Origin: Porphyrobacter sp.
GTDB taxonomy: Bacteria; Pseudomonadota; Alphaproteobacteria; Sphingomonadales; Sphingomonadaceae
Reading direction: 5' to 3'
NCBI GenBank assembly: GCA_027533455.1
Contig: JAPZUC010000001.1
Span: 248,001-312,000, forward strand
Length of the DNA stretch: 64,000 nucleotides
Shown piece after piece: positions 36,001 to 43,770 of the stretch (position 1 is its first letter; every line of letters starts with the position of its first letter). A program made the position numbers and the translations under genes. The notes beneath the pieces are model-generated. The model saw only the letters and a list, made by a program, of their open reading frames with translations. It searched no databases and was not told the DNA's origin.

Positions 36001-36592
36001 ACTGCATGCGCTCAGGATCGAGGATCACCTCGATCTGGCGGTCGACCCCGCCGATACGCTGGACTTCGGCCATGCCCGGAATCTTGAGCAACCGCTTGGC
36101 GATGGTGTCGTCGAGGAACCAGCTCAGCTGTTCCAGCGTCATGTCATCGGCTTCGACGCCGACATAGCCGATCGGCTCGCCGACCACGTTGACCTTGTTG
36201 ACCCGCGGCTCGAGGATGCCGTCCGGCAGGCTGCCGCGCACCGAATCGATCGCGGTTTCGACCTCGTTCACCGCCTCGATCAGATCAGTGCCGATCTCGA
36301 ATTCGACGAAGGTCTGCGAACTGCCCTCGCGCGCAGTCGACTGGATCGAGTTGACCCCGTTCAATGACCGCAGCGCGCTTTCCACGCGCTGGGTGATCTG
36401 GTTCTCGATCTCGGTCGGCGAGGCACCGGGCTGGGAGATGTTGACGATCACCGCCGGGAAATCGACGTCCGGGTTGTTCGTCACGTCCATCCGCATGAAG
36501 CTGACGATCCCGGCGAACAGCAGACCGGTGAAGAACACCAGAGGGATCACCGGGTTGCGGATCGACCAGGCCGAGATGTCGCGTAATGCCAT
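33089..36592 (-). CDS. RND efflux transporter permease with an enlarged central region
   Basis: This 1167-residue HAE1-type RND pump is a proton-driven inner-membrane transporter. It has the 12-helix fold, the TM4 acidic pair in GVLVDDAIVEIENI, and docking and porter domains. Usual length is 1020-1060. The extra length is in the centre, about residues 500-650, where basic linkers and at least two added hydrophobic segments occur (YLYVPALLVVVLALLAATG; LLTVSVLSLLAGWGLFKLI). It follows the adaptor gene after 75 bp and they form one operon. No outer-membrane factor or regulator gene is adjacent. Substrate unknown. Confidence 0.95.
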   Translation of the reverse strand: MALRDISAWSIRNPVIPLVFFTGLLFAGIVSFMRMDVTNNPDVDFPAVIVNISQPGASPTEIENQITQRVESALRSLNGVNSIQSTAREGSSQTFVEFEIGTDLIEAVNEVETAIDSVRGSLPDGILEPRVNKVNVVGEPIGYVGVEADDMTLEQLSWFLDDTIAKRLLKIPGMAEVQRIGGVDRQIEVILDPERMQSFGVTASQINAVLRQSNLDAAGGLAEVGGTRQSLRVLGNSDTAYQLSQTQIQLGGGRTVRLADIAQVRDGYSERTSISEVKGKEVVNFLMNRARGASDLTVYDAALEEMDKIEAENPGVKFIKFSTSTTYTRGQYNSSMSALVEGAVLAVLVVFAFLRDWRATFISAVAIPLSAIPTFWFMDLLGFNLNFLSLLALALVAGVLVDDAIVEIENIVRHMRMGKTAYQASIDAADEIGLPVVATSFCIVAVFLPVGLMPGVSGQFFQNFGITVVVAVLMSLAVARMVTPLMAAYFLKSHGAAEHGEGRAIDAYMRVLAWTLDTGKMAVRRAGLTGPRRRYLYVPALLVVVLALLAATGAAMFLGFNAIAGLDLPKQIAAAVSSDTNSTINFVVSKLFEVVQLLTVSVLSLLAGWGLFKLIELPTRGTGGFADGTRWLTARFYDHRVWMLGIGWFSFLVTILLFGQIPGQFQPTIDDENSRVEIEVVPGTTLAQTKQIVNNVANRLRQEPEVERLLERIRLGDTSSVFVKLREDRQRSSVEFERELAPVLAKIPDARVRFQSQSGGFGSGRDMTVMLAGSDPVKLEETALKLVEEMKGLKTLVAPRISADLNRPEIIITPRDKIAAELGVTTAALSQTIRIATLGEIEQNAARFSLSDRQIPIVVRLSSEARTDFRTIENLPVPLASGGSVPLSRVADITFGSGPTAIQRYNQNRRVLVGADLAAGVLKGEAQAQIDALPVLQNLPVGVIRDVVGEEEWQAELKVNLIIAIIAGFLLVFAVLVLLYKRLMSPLVNMTSLLLAPLGGILLIWLLGQPQSMPVYIGILLLLGIVSKNSILLIDFAIEEMNKGVGKNDAIIDAGHKRAQPIVMTTVAMTAGMVPVAISLTGDGAWRQPMGIVVIGGLILSTLLTLLIVPAGFSFADGVEKRVGPWLRGRLLTYKPGDDTRPHGEAQPERPFPGLGQRPLPGSEPAE

Positions 36593-36667
36593 AATGTTTC
36601 TGCCTGTACTTCGCCGTCCGCGGCCTCCCTGCTAGTTACGGCGAGCGCCGCGGCAGGGATGGACGCC

Positions 36668-37858
36668 TTACTTCTTCAGGGGCTGCGGGTTGACGGTCTC
36701 GCCGGGGTTGAGGAACCCGCCTGCGCGCAGCACCACCCGCTCCGTGCCGTTGAGGCCCTCGGTAATGGCGATGCCCTGCTCGGTCACCGCGCCGGTCTTC
36801 ACAGCGCGGCGGCTGGCCTTGTTGTCCGAGCCGATCACATAGACGAAACTGCCCTTGGGATCGGCCAGCACTGCGCTTTCGGGCAGGACGGTCCCGCTGA
36901 AGCTGCCGGTGTTGATCCGAGCCGTGGCGAAGCCGCCGGGACGCAGTTCAGGGGCGAAGCTCAGCGCGATGCGAGCGGTGCCCTGACGGGTGGCCTGGTC
37001 GATGACCGGAGCGACCTGCCAGACCTGACCCTTGAAGCTCTGTGCCGAACCGGTCGGGGTGATAGTCGCCACCGTGCCGACCGAAAGCTTGGCGAGCTGT
37101 TCTTCCGAAAGCTGTGCGAGCATTTCCATCTCGCCGCCGCTGGCGATGATGAACAGCGCCGGGGTGCCCGCGCCAACTGTCTGGCCCGGCTCGACCGCGC
37201 GGGTCAGGACATAGCCAGTGGCCGGTGCGATGATGTTGAGCCGCTGGTTGCGGGCGCGCTGTTCACCGAGCTGCGCCTGCGCGACCTTGACGCGGGCGAC
37301 GGCGGCATCGCGCGTCGCGGTCAGCCGGTCGACATCGGCCTTGGAGACGAAGCCGCGTGCGACCAGCTGGAGCGCGCGGTCGAGGTTGGCTTGCGCAAGA
37401 TTGGCATCGGCGCGCGCGACTTCGATCTGGGCGGCTTGCGCTTCGGCCTGCTGGACCTGCACCGAACGGTCGATTACCGCCAGCACCTGGCCCTGCTGCA
37501 CCCAGTCGCCGGCATCCACGGTAACGCGCAGCACCTGCCCGCCTTCACCCACCACGCCAACCGGCATGGGGCGGCGCGCGGCGAGCGTGCCGGGCGCTTC
37601 AAGCTCGCCGGCAACCGTCGTCTTGCCCGGGGTCACCACCGTAACCGACGGGGCCTGCGAATTGTCATCATCTACCGCGACAGGCTCCTTGCCTGCCAGC
37701 GCGAAATAGGCGGCAATCGCGAGCAGCAGGCCGAACACGCCCAACCCGCCGATGATCAGCCAGCGCGGGATCGCAGGTGCACGAAGGGTACGCGCACCGG
37801 CAAATTCGGTGCTTACCCCGTCGGCAGCCTCTGCCCTGATCGTTGTCTCGTAATTCAT
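36668..37858 (-). CDS. RND efflux periplasmic adaptor (membrane fusion protein)
   Basis: This 396-residue adaptor has a cytoplasmic N-terminus, one membrane anchor (about 35-55, WLIIGGLGVFGLLLAIAAYF), a biotinyl-lipoyl-like barrel (VGEGGQVLRVTVDAGDWVQQGQVLA), an alpha hairpin rich in Ala and Gln, and the barrel repeat IIAPATGYVLTRAVEPGQTVG. It links the permease at 33089-36592 to an outer-membrane channel. ATG 37858 has AAGGA at 6 nt spacing; an ATG two codons earlier is too close to it. A promoter and short palindrome lie upstream at 37909-37941. Confidence 0.94.
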   Translation of the reverse strand: MNYETTIRAEAADGVSTEFAGARTLRAPAIPRWLIIGGLGVFGLLLAIAAYFALAGKEPVAVDDDNSQAPSVTVVTPGKTTVAGELEAPGTLAARRPMPVGVVGEGGQVLRVTVDAGDWVQQGQVLAVIDRSVQVQQAEAQAAQIEVARADANLAQANLDRALQLVARGFVSKADVDRLTATRDAAVARVKVAQAQLGEQRARNQRLNIIAPATGYVLTRAVEPGQTVGAGTPALFIIASGGEMEMLAQLSEEQLAKLSVGTVATITPTGSAQSFKGQVWQVAPVIDQATRQGTARIALSFAPELRPGGFATARINTGSFSGTVLPESAVLADPKGSFVYVIGSDNKASRRAVKTGAVTEQGIAITEGLNGTERVVLRAGGFLNPGETVNPQPLKK

Positions 37859-37908
37859 TGCCATTCCTTCACGCGGACCGGTCCAGCGCCATGCGTGGAT
37901 CAAGCCTC

Positions 37909-37941
37909 GAGTGTATTACTCATATAAGTCACCAAGTGCAA
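37909..37941 (-). promoter_or_regulatory. promoter and palindromic operator of the RND operon
   Basis: On the minus strand TTGCAC (37936-37941) and TAATAC (37913-37918) are 17 bp apart. The -10 overlaps the inverted repeat GAGT-gtatt-ACTC (37909-37921), a layout typical of TetR-family repression of efflux pumps. No tetR gene is adjacent, so a distant repressor is implied. Confidence 0.45.
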
Positions 37942-38053
37942 CGCCTCTTAGATGGCCGAGCACCTGCCCGCAATCCGTGCATCGACCGATGACTTCCCGT
38001 CTAGACGAAAGACGCGTGCACGTAGTTCCCGGCAAGGGAATGGCGATACCTGA

Positions 38054-38320
38054 TCAGCGGACCTTGCCGCGCTGGAACAGGTTGACGATCCCCAACAGCA
38101 CCACCGCCCCTACCAAGGCGACGAACAGTCCGGTGATCGAGAATTGCTGCACGCTGCCCCTGATCCCGAGCAAAGGAGCGACAATCCAGTTACCGACGAT
38201 CGAGCCGACGCAGCCGACGACAATGTTGAGGATGATTCCCATCGATGCATCGCGGTTCATAAGTACGCTGGCGAGCCAGCCAGCCGCGCCGCCGACAATC
38301 AGTGCAATAATCCATCCCAT
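38054..38320 (-). CDS. GlsB/YeaQ/YmgE-family stress membrane protein
   Basis: This 88-residue protein has three membrane segments with the family glycine motifs GWIIALIVGGAAGWLA, GIILNIVVGCVGSIVGNW and a C-terminal helix. Relatives are transglycosylase-associated proteins induced in stationary phase or stress. It is a single gene downstream of nothing obvious. Confidence 0.9.
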   Translation of the reverse strand: MGWIIALIVGGAAGWLASVLMNRDASMGIILNIVVGCVGSIVGNWIVAPLLGIRGSVQQFSITGLFVALVGAVVLLGIVNLFQRGKVR

Positions 38321-38398
38321 TGCCTGTCTTCCAACCCCCGCGGCGCTGCCGCAAACCGGGACAGCGACCTATAGTAAAGAGTGCCGCCAAACGGCGAC

Positions 38399-38429
38399 AG
38401 CCCGCAACGCCTTACGGGCGAAGCGGGCT
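38399..38429. repeat. inverted repeat downstream of sciP
   Basis: AGCCCGC (38399-38405) pairs with GCGGGCT (38423-38429), with a smaller CGCC/GGCG hairpin inside. No T-run follows. It may end the sciP transcript. Confidence 0.35.
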
Positions 38430-38455
38430 TGAGGCAGGATGAAACGAAGCGTGCG

Positions 38456-38755
38456 TCAGTATTTCAGCTGGCGCTCGTAGAGGTCGCGGTAATGCTGGAT
38501 CTTGGTGACGCGCAGACCATGCATCCCCGAACGGTCGACCGCACGCTGCCACGAGGCGAATTCTTCAAGCGTCAGGCCATAGCGCGCCAGCGCCTCGTCG
38601 AGGGTCAGCAGCCCGCCATTGACGGCAGCCACCACCTCAGCCTTGCGCCGCACGACCCAACGCTTGGTTTCGGGCGCCGGCAGGTCGGCGAGGGTCAGCG
38701 GCTCGCCGAGCGGGCCGATGACCTGTGCGGGGCGGATGTCCTGGTTCTCAATCAT
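38456..38755 (-). CDS. sciP: CtrA inhibitor SciP (DUF1153)
   Basis: This 99-residue protein is the alphaproteobacterial cell-cycle factor that binds CtrA and represses CtrA-activated genes in swarmer cells. The signature is IGPLGEPLTLADLPAPETKRWVVRRKAEVV followed by the helix-turn-helix (LTLDEALARYGLTLEEFASWQRAVDRSGMHGLRVTKIQ), given here in pieces. Length is close to Caulobacter SciP. Its ATG overlaps the stop of the upstream hypothetical gene (ATGA). Confidence 0.93.
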   Translation of the reverse strand: MIENQDIRPAQVIGPLGEPLTLADLPAPETKRWVVRRKAEVVAAVNGGLLTLDEALARYGLTLEEFASWQRAVDRSGMHGLRVTKIQHYRDLYERQLKY

Positions 38756-39165
38756 TTCGTGTCTCTCGCAATGCCGCGGGGTACGTCGGAACGGGGTTCT
38801 GGCATATTGCCCGGGCGGTTTGCATCGCTGTTGGCGTCCTTGGCACCCGGACCTTTAGATTGCCCTAAAGCATCAGGGTTAAAATCGGGTTCGTCATCTT
38901 CAAGAAGGGCAAAGTAACTGGCCGCCGCATCGCCGAAGCTGGCCGCGGCCGATTCGATCGGGGCGTACGATTCGGTGCGCAGCAGCATCCGCAGATCGCG
39001 TGCGGCGTTGAGCCGGGCGGTCAATTCGCTCCATTCCATTGCACGCAGGGCCTCTCCGGCGCGGCGCACCACAGGGGCGACGGATTGCTCCTCCCCGTTT
39101 TCGGCCACAAAACCGCGGGAAGACTTATCGTAGCGCACAGAGAATGACTTCGCTTTTTCGAACAT
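38752..39165 (-). CDS. hypothetical protein upstream of sciP
   Basis: This 137-residue soluble protein (MFEKAKSFSVRYDKSSRGFV) has a helical middle (VVRRAGEALRAMEWSELTAR) and a charged, proline-rich C-terminus (DANRPGNMPEPRSD). No domain is recognised. The ATG at 39165 is 5 nt from AGGGGGA; the adjacent ATG at 39168 is too close. It overlaps sciP by 4 bp, so it may share cell-cycle control. Confidence 0.7.
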   Translation of the reverse strand: MFEKAKSFSVRYDKSSRGFVAENGEEQSVAPVVRRAGEALRAMEWSELTARLNAARDLRMLLRTESYAPIESAAASFGDAAASYFALLEDDEPDFNPDALGQSKGPGAKDANSDANRPGNMPEPRSDVPRGIARDTK

Positions 39166-39327
39166 CATTCCCCCTGATACGGCCAGTGCGTCAAAATCCG
39201 GTAAAGCCGCCATTTACCCCGGCTTAGGAATAGTGCGGGCGTTGGGGGCAAGGCGGCAATCGCCGCAGGCGGCCGAATCACCCCCACTGGCGAAGGGAGC
39301 CAAGCCTCGCTATATGGCTCCCGCCTC

Positions 39328-40497
39328 ATGGAAACCCCCGCACTCCTTGCCGCCGGCCCGCTGACCGGGCCTGAAGCCGCCGCGCTGTTCGATCTGCCCC
39401 GCCCTGCGGAGCAGTGCCGGATCGTCGTGGCGATGAGCGGCGGGGTCGATTCCTCGGTGGTTGCAGCGCTCGCCCATGCGAGCGGCGCCGAGGTGATCGG
39501 CATCACGCTGCAGCTTTACGATTACGGCGCAGCAACGGGCCGCAAGGGTGCGTGCTGCGCGGGCGACGACATCCGCGATGCGCGCGCCGTGGCCGACCGG
39601 CTCGGCATTGCGCATTATGTGTTCGACCACGAAAGCGCCTTCCGCGAGGAGGTGGTCGAGCAGTTCGCCGACGAATATCTCGCCGGACGCACCCCGGTGC
39701 CCTGCATCCGCTGCAACATGGGGCCCAAGTTCACCGACCTGTTCCGCATGGCGCGCGAGCTTGGCGCGGATTGCCTCGCCACCGGGCATTATGTCCGCCG
39801 CGTGATGGGCGCGAACGGTGTGGAATTGCACCGCGCATTCGATCCGGCGCGCGACCAGTCGTACTTCCTTTATGGCACCACCGAAGCGCAGCTTGATTAC
39901 CTGCGCTTCCCGCTGGGCGGGATACCGAAGCCGCAGGTGCGCGAACTGGCCGAGGCGGCAGGCTTGCGCAACGCGGCCAAGCCGGATTCGCAGGACATCT
40001 GCTTCGTGCCCGATGGCAATTACGCAAAGATCGTCACCAAGGTGCGCCCCGAAGGCGCGGCTCCGGGCGCGATCGTCCATGCCGCCACCGGCGAGACGCT
40101 GGGCGAGCACAAGGGCATCGTCCATTTCACCGTGGGCCAGCGCAAGGGCCTGGAGATCGGCGGGCAGCCTGAACCGCTCTATGTGATCGGCCTCGATGCC
40201 GCATCGCGCGAGGTGCGCGTGGGGCCAAAGCGGATGCTGGCAGTGAGCGCCGCGCGCGTGACCGAGACCAATCGTATCGGCCCTCTGCCGGATGTGCCGC
40301 TGACCGCCAAGGTGCGCAGCCTCGCCAAGCCGGTGCCGGTAGTGCTAGAAGGCGAACTCGGCGATGGCGCAGCGGTGACGATCCGCTTCGCCGAACCCGA
40401 ATTCGGCGTAGCCCCGGGACAGGCGGCGGTGATCTATGCGGGTGACCGCGTGATTGGCGGCGGGTGGATCGACACGACCGAGAAGGTGGCGCACTAA
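39328..40497 (+). CDS. mnmA: tRNA 2-thiouridine synthetase MnmA
   Basis: This 389-residue enzyme thiolates U34 of tRNA for Lys, Glu and Gln. The PP-loop ATPase motif is SGGVDSS (about 37-43). Catalytic cysteines are in TPVPCIRCN and [15 protein letters not shown] and the C-terminal barrel [10 protein letters not shown] are present. The first 20 residues before the PP-loop ([14 protein letters not shown]) are longer than in some homologues, but no better start is seen. Confidence 0.96.
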   Translation: METPALLAAGPLTGPEAAALFDLPRPAEQCRIVVAMSGGVDSSVVAALAHASGAEVIGITLQLYDYGAATGRKGACCAGDDIRDARAVADRLGIAHYVFDHESAFREEVVEQFADEYLAGRTPVPCIRCNMGPKFTDLFRMARELGADCLATGHYVRRVMGANGVELHRAFDPARDQSYFLYGTTEAQLDYLRFPLGGIPKPQVRELAEAAGLRNAAKPDSQDICFVPDGNYAKIVTKVRPEGAAPGAIVHAATGETLGEHKGIVHFTVGQRKGLEIGGQPEPLYVIGLDAASREVRVGPKRMLAVSAARVTETNRIGPLPDVPLTAKVRSLAKPVPVVLEGELGDGAAVTIRFAEPEFGVAPGQAAVIYAGDRVIGGGWIDTTEKVAH

Positions 40498-40540
40498 GCC
40501 TTTTCGCTCGGCCGCCGCAGACCCGCGGCACCACGGCCTT

Positions 40541-40580
40541 GATCCGGGTTTGACCCCTGCCAGACCCCCGTTAGACCCTC
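40541..40580 (-). repeat. helically phased GGGTC repeat array beside parS site 2
   Basis: Read outward from parS on the minus strand, four units GGGTCTAACGG, GGGTCTGGCAG, GGGTCAAACCC and GGATCAAGG follow each other. The GA dinucleotides on the plus strand are at 40541, 40552, 40563 and 40574, exactly 11 bp apart. A closely similar array lies beside parS site 3. It is in non-coding sequence between convergent genes. Confidence 0.75.
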
Positions 40581-40602
40581 TTTGGCAGGCCTTCGCAGCC
40601 GG

Positions 40603-40618
40603 TGTTTCACGTGAAACT
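40603..40618. promoter_or_regulatory. parS site 2
   Basis: TGTTTCACGTGAAACT matches the parS consensus at 15 of 16 positions, with the central 14-bp palindrome intact. It is in the 138-bp gap between mnmA and a convergent gene. Confidence 0.88.
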
Positions 40619-40635
40619 CGCCGGGCGAGGAGAAA

Positions 40636-40989
40636 TCAGCCCTCCCAGGGCTCCAGCACGCAGCCATACCCCTCGCGGTAGGTCGCGGTGGCCTGAGCGA
40701 CCAACGGGAAACGGGCCGTGACGCTGCTGGTCTCGTCATCATCAACGAGGGTCACAGCCTCCATGCCGGCAAGCTTGTCCTTGCGGCAATCCTCAAGGCT
40801 GCGGCCCGCAACATAGCGACAGGAACAGGCAACCCGCGCCGAATAGGCAGAGGCGATGCCACCGTAACCTTTGATTTCACTACGGAAAGCAAGGGCCGCC
40901 CCGCCCACGCCCAGCGCGATGATCGCCAGCACCCACAGCCCCCAGCGCTTCCGGGGTCCGGTGCGTGCCGGTGCGGGTGATTTCGCCAT
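40636..40989 (-). CDS. hypothetical protein with one membrane anchor and periplasmic cysteines
   Basis: This 117-residue protein has a basic N-terminus, one membrane segment (WGLWVLAIIALGVGGAALAF, about 17-36) and a periplasmic part with four cysteines (CSCRYVAGRSLEDC, YGCVLEP) that could form disulfides. No family name is recognised. It diverges from a serine-hydrolase lipoprotein gene 35 bp away. ATG 40989 has AAGG upstream; an in-frame TTG at 40995 is less likely. Confidence 0.7.
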   Translation of the reverse strand: MAKSPAPARTGPRKRWGLWVLAIIALGVGGAALAFRSEIKGYGGIASAYSARVACSCRYVAGRSLEDCRKDKLAGMEAVTLVDDDETSSVTARFPLVAQATATYREGYGCVLEPWEG

Positions 40990-41024
40990 TGCCAAGCCTT
41001 CATGCTTCGGGGAATGAGAGCGCG

Positions 41025-42164
41025 ATGACCCTCAACGCCGCCGTCCTTAACCGCGCGAACATCCTCGCGCCAGCCCTGCTGTTGCTCGCCGGTTGCGGCT
41101 CCGCGCCCGCTGCCGAAAAGCCGTTGTCCGAAGAAGCGCGCGCCGCTGTCACCAAGGACGCAGGCGCCCCCAGAGACCAGCTCGCGCGGCAGATCGATGA
41201 TCTGTTCACGGCCGAAGGCCTCGGCGAAACGCGCGCGGTGGTGGTGATGGCGAACGGCAAGCTTGCCGCCGAACGCTACGCCCCGGGTTACGATAGGGAC
41301 ACCCGCTTCATCAGCTGGTCTATGGCCAAGACCGTCACCGGCGTATTGATCGGGATGCTGGTGTCGGACGGGCTGCTGGCGCTGGATGCACCTACCCCTG
41401 TCCCACTGTGGCAGCGCCCCGGCGATCCGCGCGGCGAGATCACCCTGCGCCACCTGCTCCAGATGCGTAGCGGCCTCCGCCACACCGAGGCCGGCGATCC
41501 GCCGTACGAATCCTCCGAGGTGCGGATGCTGTTCCTCGACGGGCGCGACAATATGGCCAAGTGGGCCGAGGAGCAGCCGCTGGAGGCGGAGCCCGGCAAG
41601 CAGTTCGAATATTCCTCGAACACCAGCGTCATCCTTGCCGACATCGCCGCGCGCGCACTGACCGCCAGCGACAAGCCCGAGGCGCGACGCAAGGCGGTGG
41701 CGGATTACCTGCAAGTGCGCCTGTTCGGCCCGCTCGGCATGACCAGCATGGTGCCCGAATTCGACGCGTCGGGCACGCTGATCGGCGGCAGCCTGATGCA
41801 CGCCACCGCGCGCGACTGGGCGAAGCTGGGCGAGTTCCTGCGGCTGAAAGGCCGCGCCCCCGGCGGCGAACAGCTCGTCCCGATCCGCTGGGTGGAAGCG
41901 ATGGTGACGCCCTCACCCCGCAGTCCGCAATACGGCTTTCAGATCTGGCTCAACCGCCCGGTGCCCAAGAACGCGGAGTCCCCGCTATTCCCCGACCGCG
42001 CGCCCAAAAGCCTGTTCAGCCTCATCGGCCACATGGGCCAATATGTGCTGGTCTCGCCCAGCCAGCGGGTGACGCTGGTGCGGCTCGGTCACTCGGACAG
42101 CGAGCAGCGTCCGCCGATGCTGCAGCAAGCGGCGGACGTGATTGAATTGTATCCTCAGAGGTAG
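41025..42164 (+). CDS. class C beta-lactamase-family serine hydrolase, lipoprotein
   Basis: This 379-residue protein has a lipoprotein signal (LLLAGC) and the serine hydrolase fold with S-M-A-K in ISWSMAKTVTGVLIG, YSSN in QFEYSSNTSVILADIA (YxN-like) and GHMGQ near the C-terminus in place of KTG. The pattern is close to 6-aminohexanoate-dimer hydrolase and esterase EstB types rather than AmpC. The natural substrate is unknown. Its last 10 bp overlap the convergent PhzF gene. Confidence 0.87.
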   Translation: MTLNAAVLNRANILAPALLLLAGCGSAPAAEKPLSEEARAAVTKDAGAPRDQLARQIDDLFTAEGLGETRAVVVMANGKLAAERYAPGYDRDTRFISWSMAKTVTGVLIGMLVSDGLLALDAPTPVPLWQRPGDPRGEITLRHLLQMRSGLRHTEAGDPPYESSEVRMLFLDGRDNMAKWAEEQPLEAEPGKQFEYSSNTSVILADIAARALTASDKPEARRKAVADYLQVRLFGPLGMTSMVPEFDASGTLIGGSLMHATARDWAKLGEFLRLKGRAPGGEQLVPIRWVEAMVTPSPRSPQYGFQIWLNRPVPKNAESPLFPDRAPKSLFSLIGHMGQYVLVSPSQRVTLVRLGHSDSEQRPPMLQQAADVIELYPQR

Positions 42165-42961
42165 AAGCTTCCCTCGACCACGGTGACGCATGGGCCGCCG
42201 AGCCACGCCTTCTCGCCTTCGAGGCGCAAGGTGAGATCACCGCCGCGCGTGGACGCCTGATGCGCGGTGAAGCTGGTCCGCCCGAGGCGCTTGGCCCAAT
42301 ACGGGGTCAGCACCGCATAGGCCGATCCGGTGACGCTGTCCTCGTCCACTCCGCCGCCGGGCACGAAGACACGGCTGACGATGTCGGTCTTGTTGCCGGG
42401 CGCGGTGCAGATGAACTGGTCGGTCCCCAGCGCGCCAAGTCCGCGGATATCGGGATCGAGTGCGCGGATCGCGGCCTCGTTCTCGAACAGGAAGATGTTG
42501 TAGCGGCTGTCGTTGCGCCACACCTCGAGCGGCGGCGCGCCGAGCAGTGCGACCGCTTCGGGGTATTCGCCTGGCGCGGTGTGGATCGCCGGGAGCGCAA
42601 GTTCATAGGCGTCACCCGCCTTCACGACTTCGAGGATACCCGATTTGCGAGTGCGGAAGGTGATCCGTTCAAGTGTCCGACCCTCGGCGTCCCGCGTCAA
42701 CAGGATATGCCCGCTGGCCAGCGTCGCATGGCCGCACAGCGCGATTTCATAGGTGGGGGTGCACCAGCGCAGCTCCCAATCGGCCTCACCGGTAGCATCG
42801 CGCACGACGAAGGCGGTCTCGGCGAAGAGGTTTTCGCCGCCGATCTGCACCAGCACATCGTCAGGCAGCCATTCATCGAGCACCATCACCGCCGCCTGGT
42901 TCCCGCCAAAGGGTTGCGCGGCGAAGGCATCGACATGCCAATAGGGGATTCTCTGGGGCAT
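42155..42961 (-). CDS. PhzF-family isomerase
   Basis: This 268-residue protein has the PhzF/diaminopimelate-epimerase-like double barrel. Features are HVDAFAAQPFGGNQAAVMVL, the catalytic glutamate in NLFAETAFVV, CGHATLASGH and a C-terminal GGVDEDSVTGSAYAVL (usually EDPATGSA). Most members are not phenazine enzymes and have unknown substrates. AAGGACG precedes the start. pdxH lies 11 bp upstream in the same direction, so the pair is co-transcribed. Confidence 0.92.
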   Translation of the reverse strand: MPQRIPYWHVDAFAAQPFGGNQAAVMVLDEWLPDDVLVQIGGENLFAETAFVVRDATGEADWELRWCTPTYEIALCGHATLASGHILLTRDAEGRTLERITFRTRKSGILEVVKAGDAYELALPAIHTAPGEYPEAVALLGAPPLEVWRNDSRYNIFLFENEAAIRALDPDIRGLGALGTDQFICTAPGNKTDIVSRVFVPGGGVDEDSVTGSAYAVLTPYWAKRLGRTSFTAHQASTRGGDLTLRLEGEKAWLGGPCVTVVEGSFYL

Positions 42962-42972
42962 CGGGGACGTCC

Positions 42973-43629
42973 TTATGGATAGAGCAGCGTGTCGGACCAG
43001 GGGGCGTCCGGCGCGCTGCGGATGAATTCGCGGCGGTCATGCAGCCGGTTGTCGCGATCGATCCAGAATTCGATTCTTGTCGGGGTCAAAGTAAAACCGG
43101 TCCAGTGCGGTGGGCGCGGCACCTGGCCTTCCGCCTCGTGCGCGGCCCAGAGTTCCTGCACGCGGTCGAGATATTGCTGGCGTTCCGGCAAGGGACGCGA
43201 CTGGTCGCTGGCGGCGCTGCCGACCTGGCTCTTGTAGGGGCGCGAGTGGAAATAGGCGTCGGCACGTTCCGGCGAGACCTCGGTCAGCGGACCTTCGATG
43301 CGAATCTGGCGGCGCAGGCTTTTCCAGTGGAACAGCAAGGCTGCCTGCATATTGGCGCGGATATGCGTGCCCTTGCGGCTCTCGGCATTGGTGAAGAAGG
43401 TGAAGCCGCCCCCTTCGATCTCGCCCTTCCCATGCCCCTTCAGTAGCACCATCCGCACAGAGGGCGCCGCGTCCGCCGTCGCCGTAGCGAGCGCCATCGC
43501 ATTGGGATCGTTCAACTCTCCCACCTGCGCGGCAGCAAACCATTCCTCGAACAGCACGAACGGATCGGCGCCTGCGGGCAGAACGCTATCGGCCAGCTGG
43601 GCATCATCGAGTGGGGTGGCATCGGACAT
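42973..43629 (-). CDS. pdxH: pyridoxamine 5'-phosphate oxidase
   Basis: This 218-residue FMN enzyme makes pyridoxal 5'-phosphate. FMN and substrate motifs are SVRMVLLKGHGKG, FFTNAESRKGTHI, AALLFHWKSLRRQIRIEG and SQVGSAASDQSRPL. The usual C-terminal RLNP reads LLYP, a small deviation. It is the first gene of a two-gene unit with phzF. Confidence 0.96.
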   Translation of the reverse strand: MSDATPLDDAQLADSVLPAGADPFVLFEEWFAAAQVGELNDPNAMALATATADAAPSVRMVLLKGHGKGEIEGGGFTFFTNAESRKGTHIRANMQAALLFHWKSLRRQIRIEGPLTEVSPERADAYFHSRPYKSQVGSAASDQSRPLPERQQYLDRVQELWAAHEAEGQVPRPPHWTGFTLTPTRIEFWIDRDNRLHDRREFIRSAPDAPWSDTLLYP

Positions 43630-43734
43630 CGGAAGGTTCCTAGGCGGAAGTTGGATGGGTCAGATAGTTACGCACCCGGCCCAGCGAAAGGCGCATATGA
43701 TTAACATCGCTTTTCAGTCGACGAGGGTCACGGG

Positions 43735-43763
43735 TTGCACTGAACGACTGTCTCACCTAGCTA
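43735..43763 (+). promoter_or_regulatory. promoter of the DnaJ-like gene, predicted leaderless
   Basis: TTGCAC (43735-43740) and TAGCTA (43758-43763) are 17 bp apart. The -10 ends 7 nt before ATG 43771, and there is no Shine-Dalgarno sequence in between, so the mRNA probably starts at or next to the start codon. Confidence 0.5.
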
Positions 43764-43770
43764 ACTCACC

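Noticed and set aside
40541..40580. Reading the phased repeats as a CRISPR array or direct-repeat terminator
   Set aside because: Units are about 11 bp with no spacers of CRISPR length, and they do not form a stem followed by a T-run.
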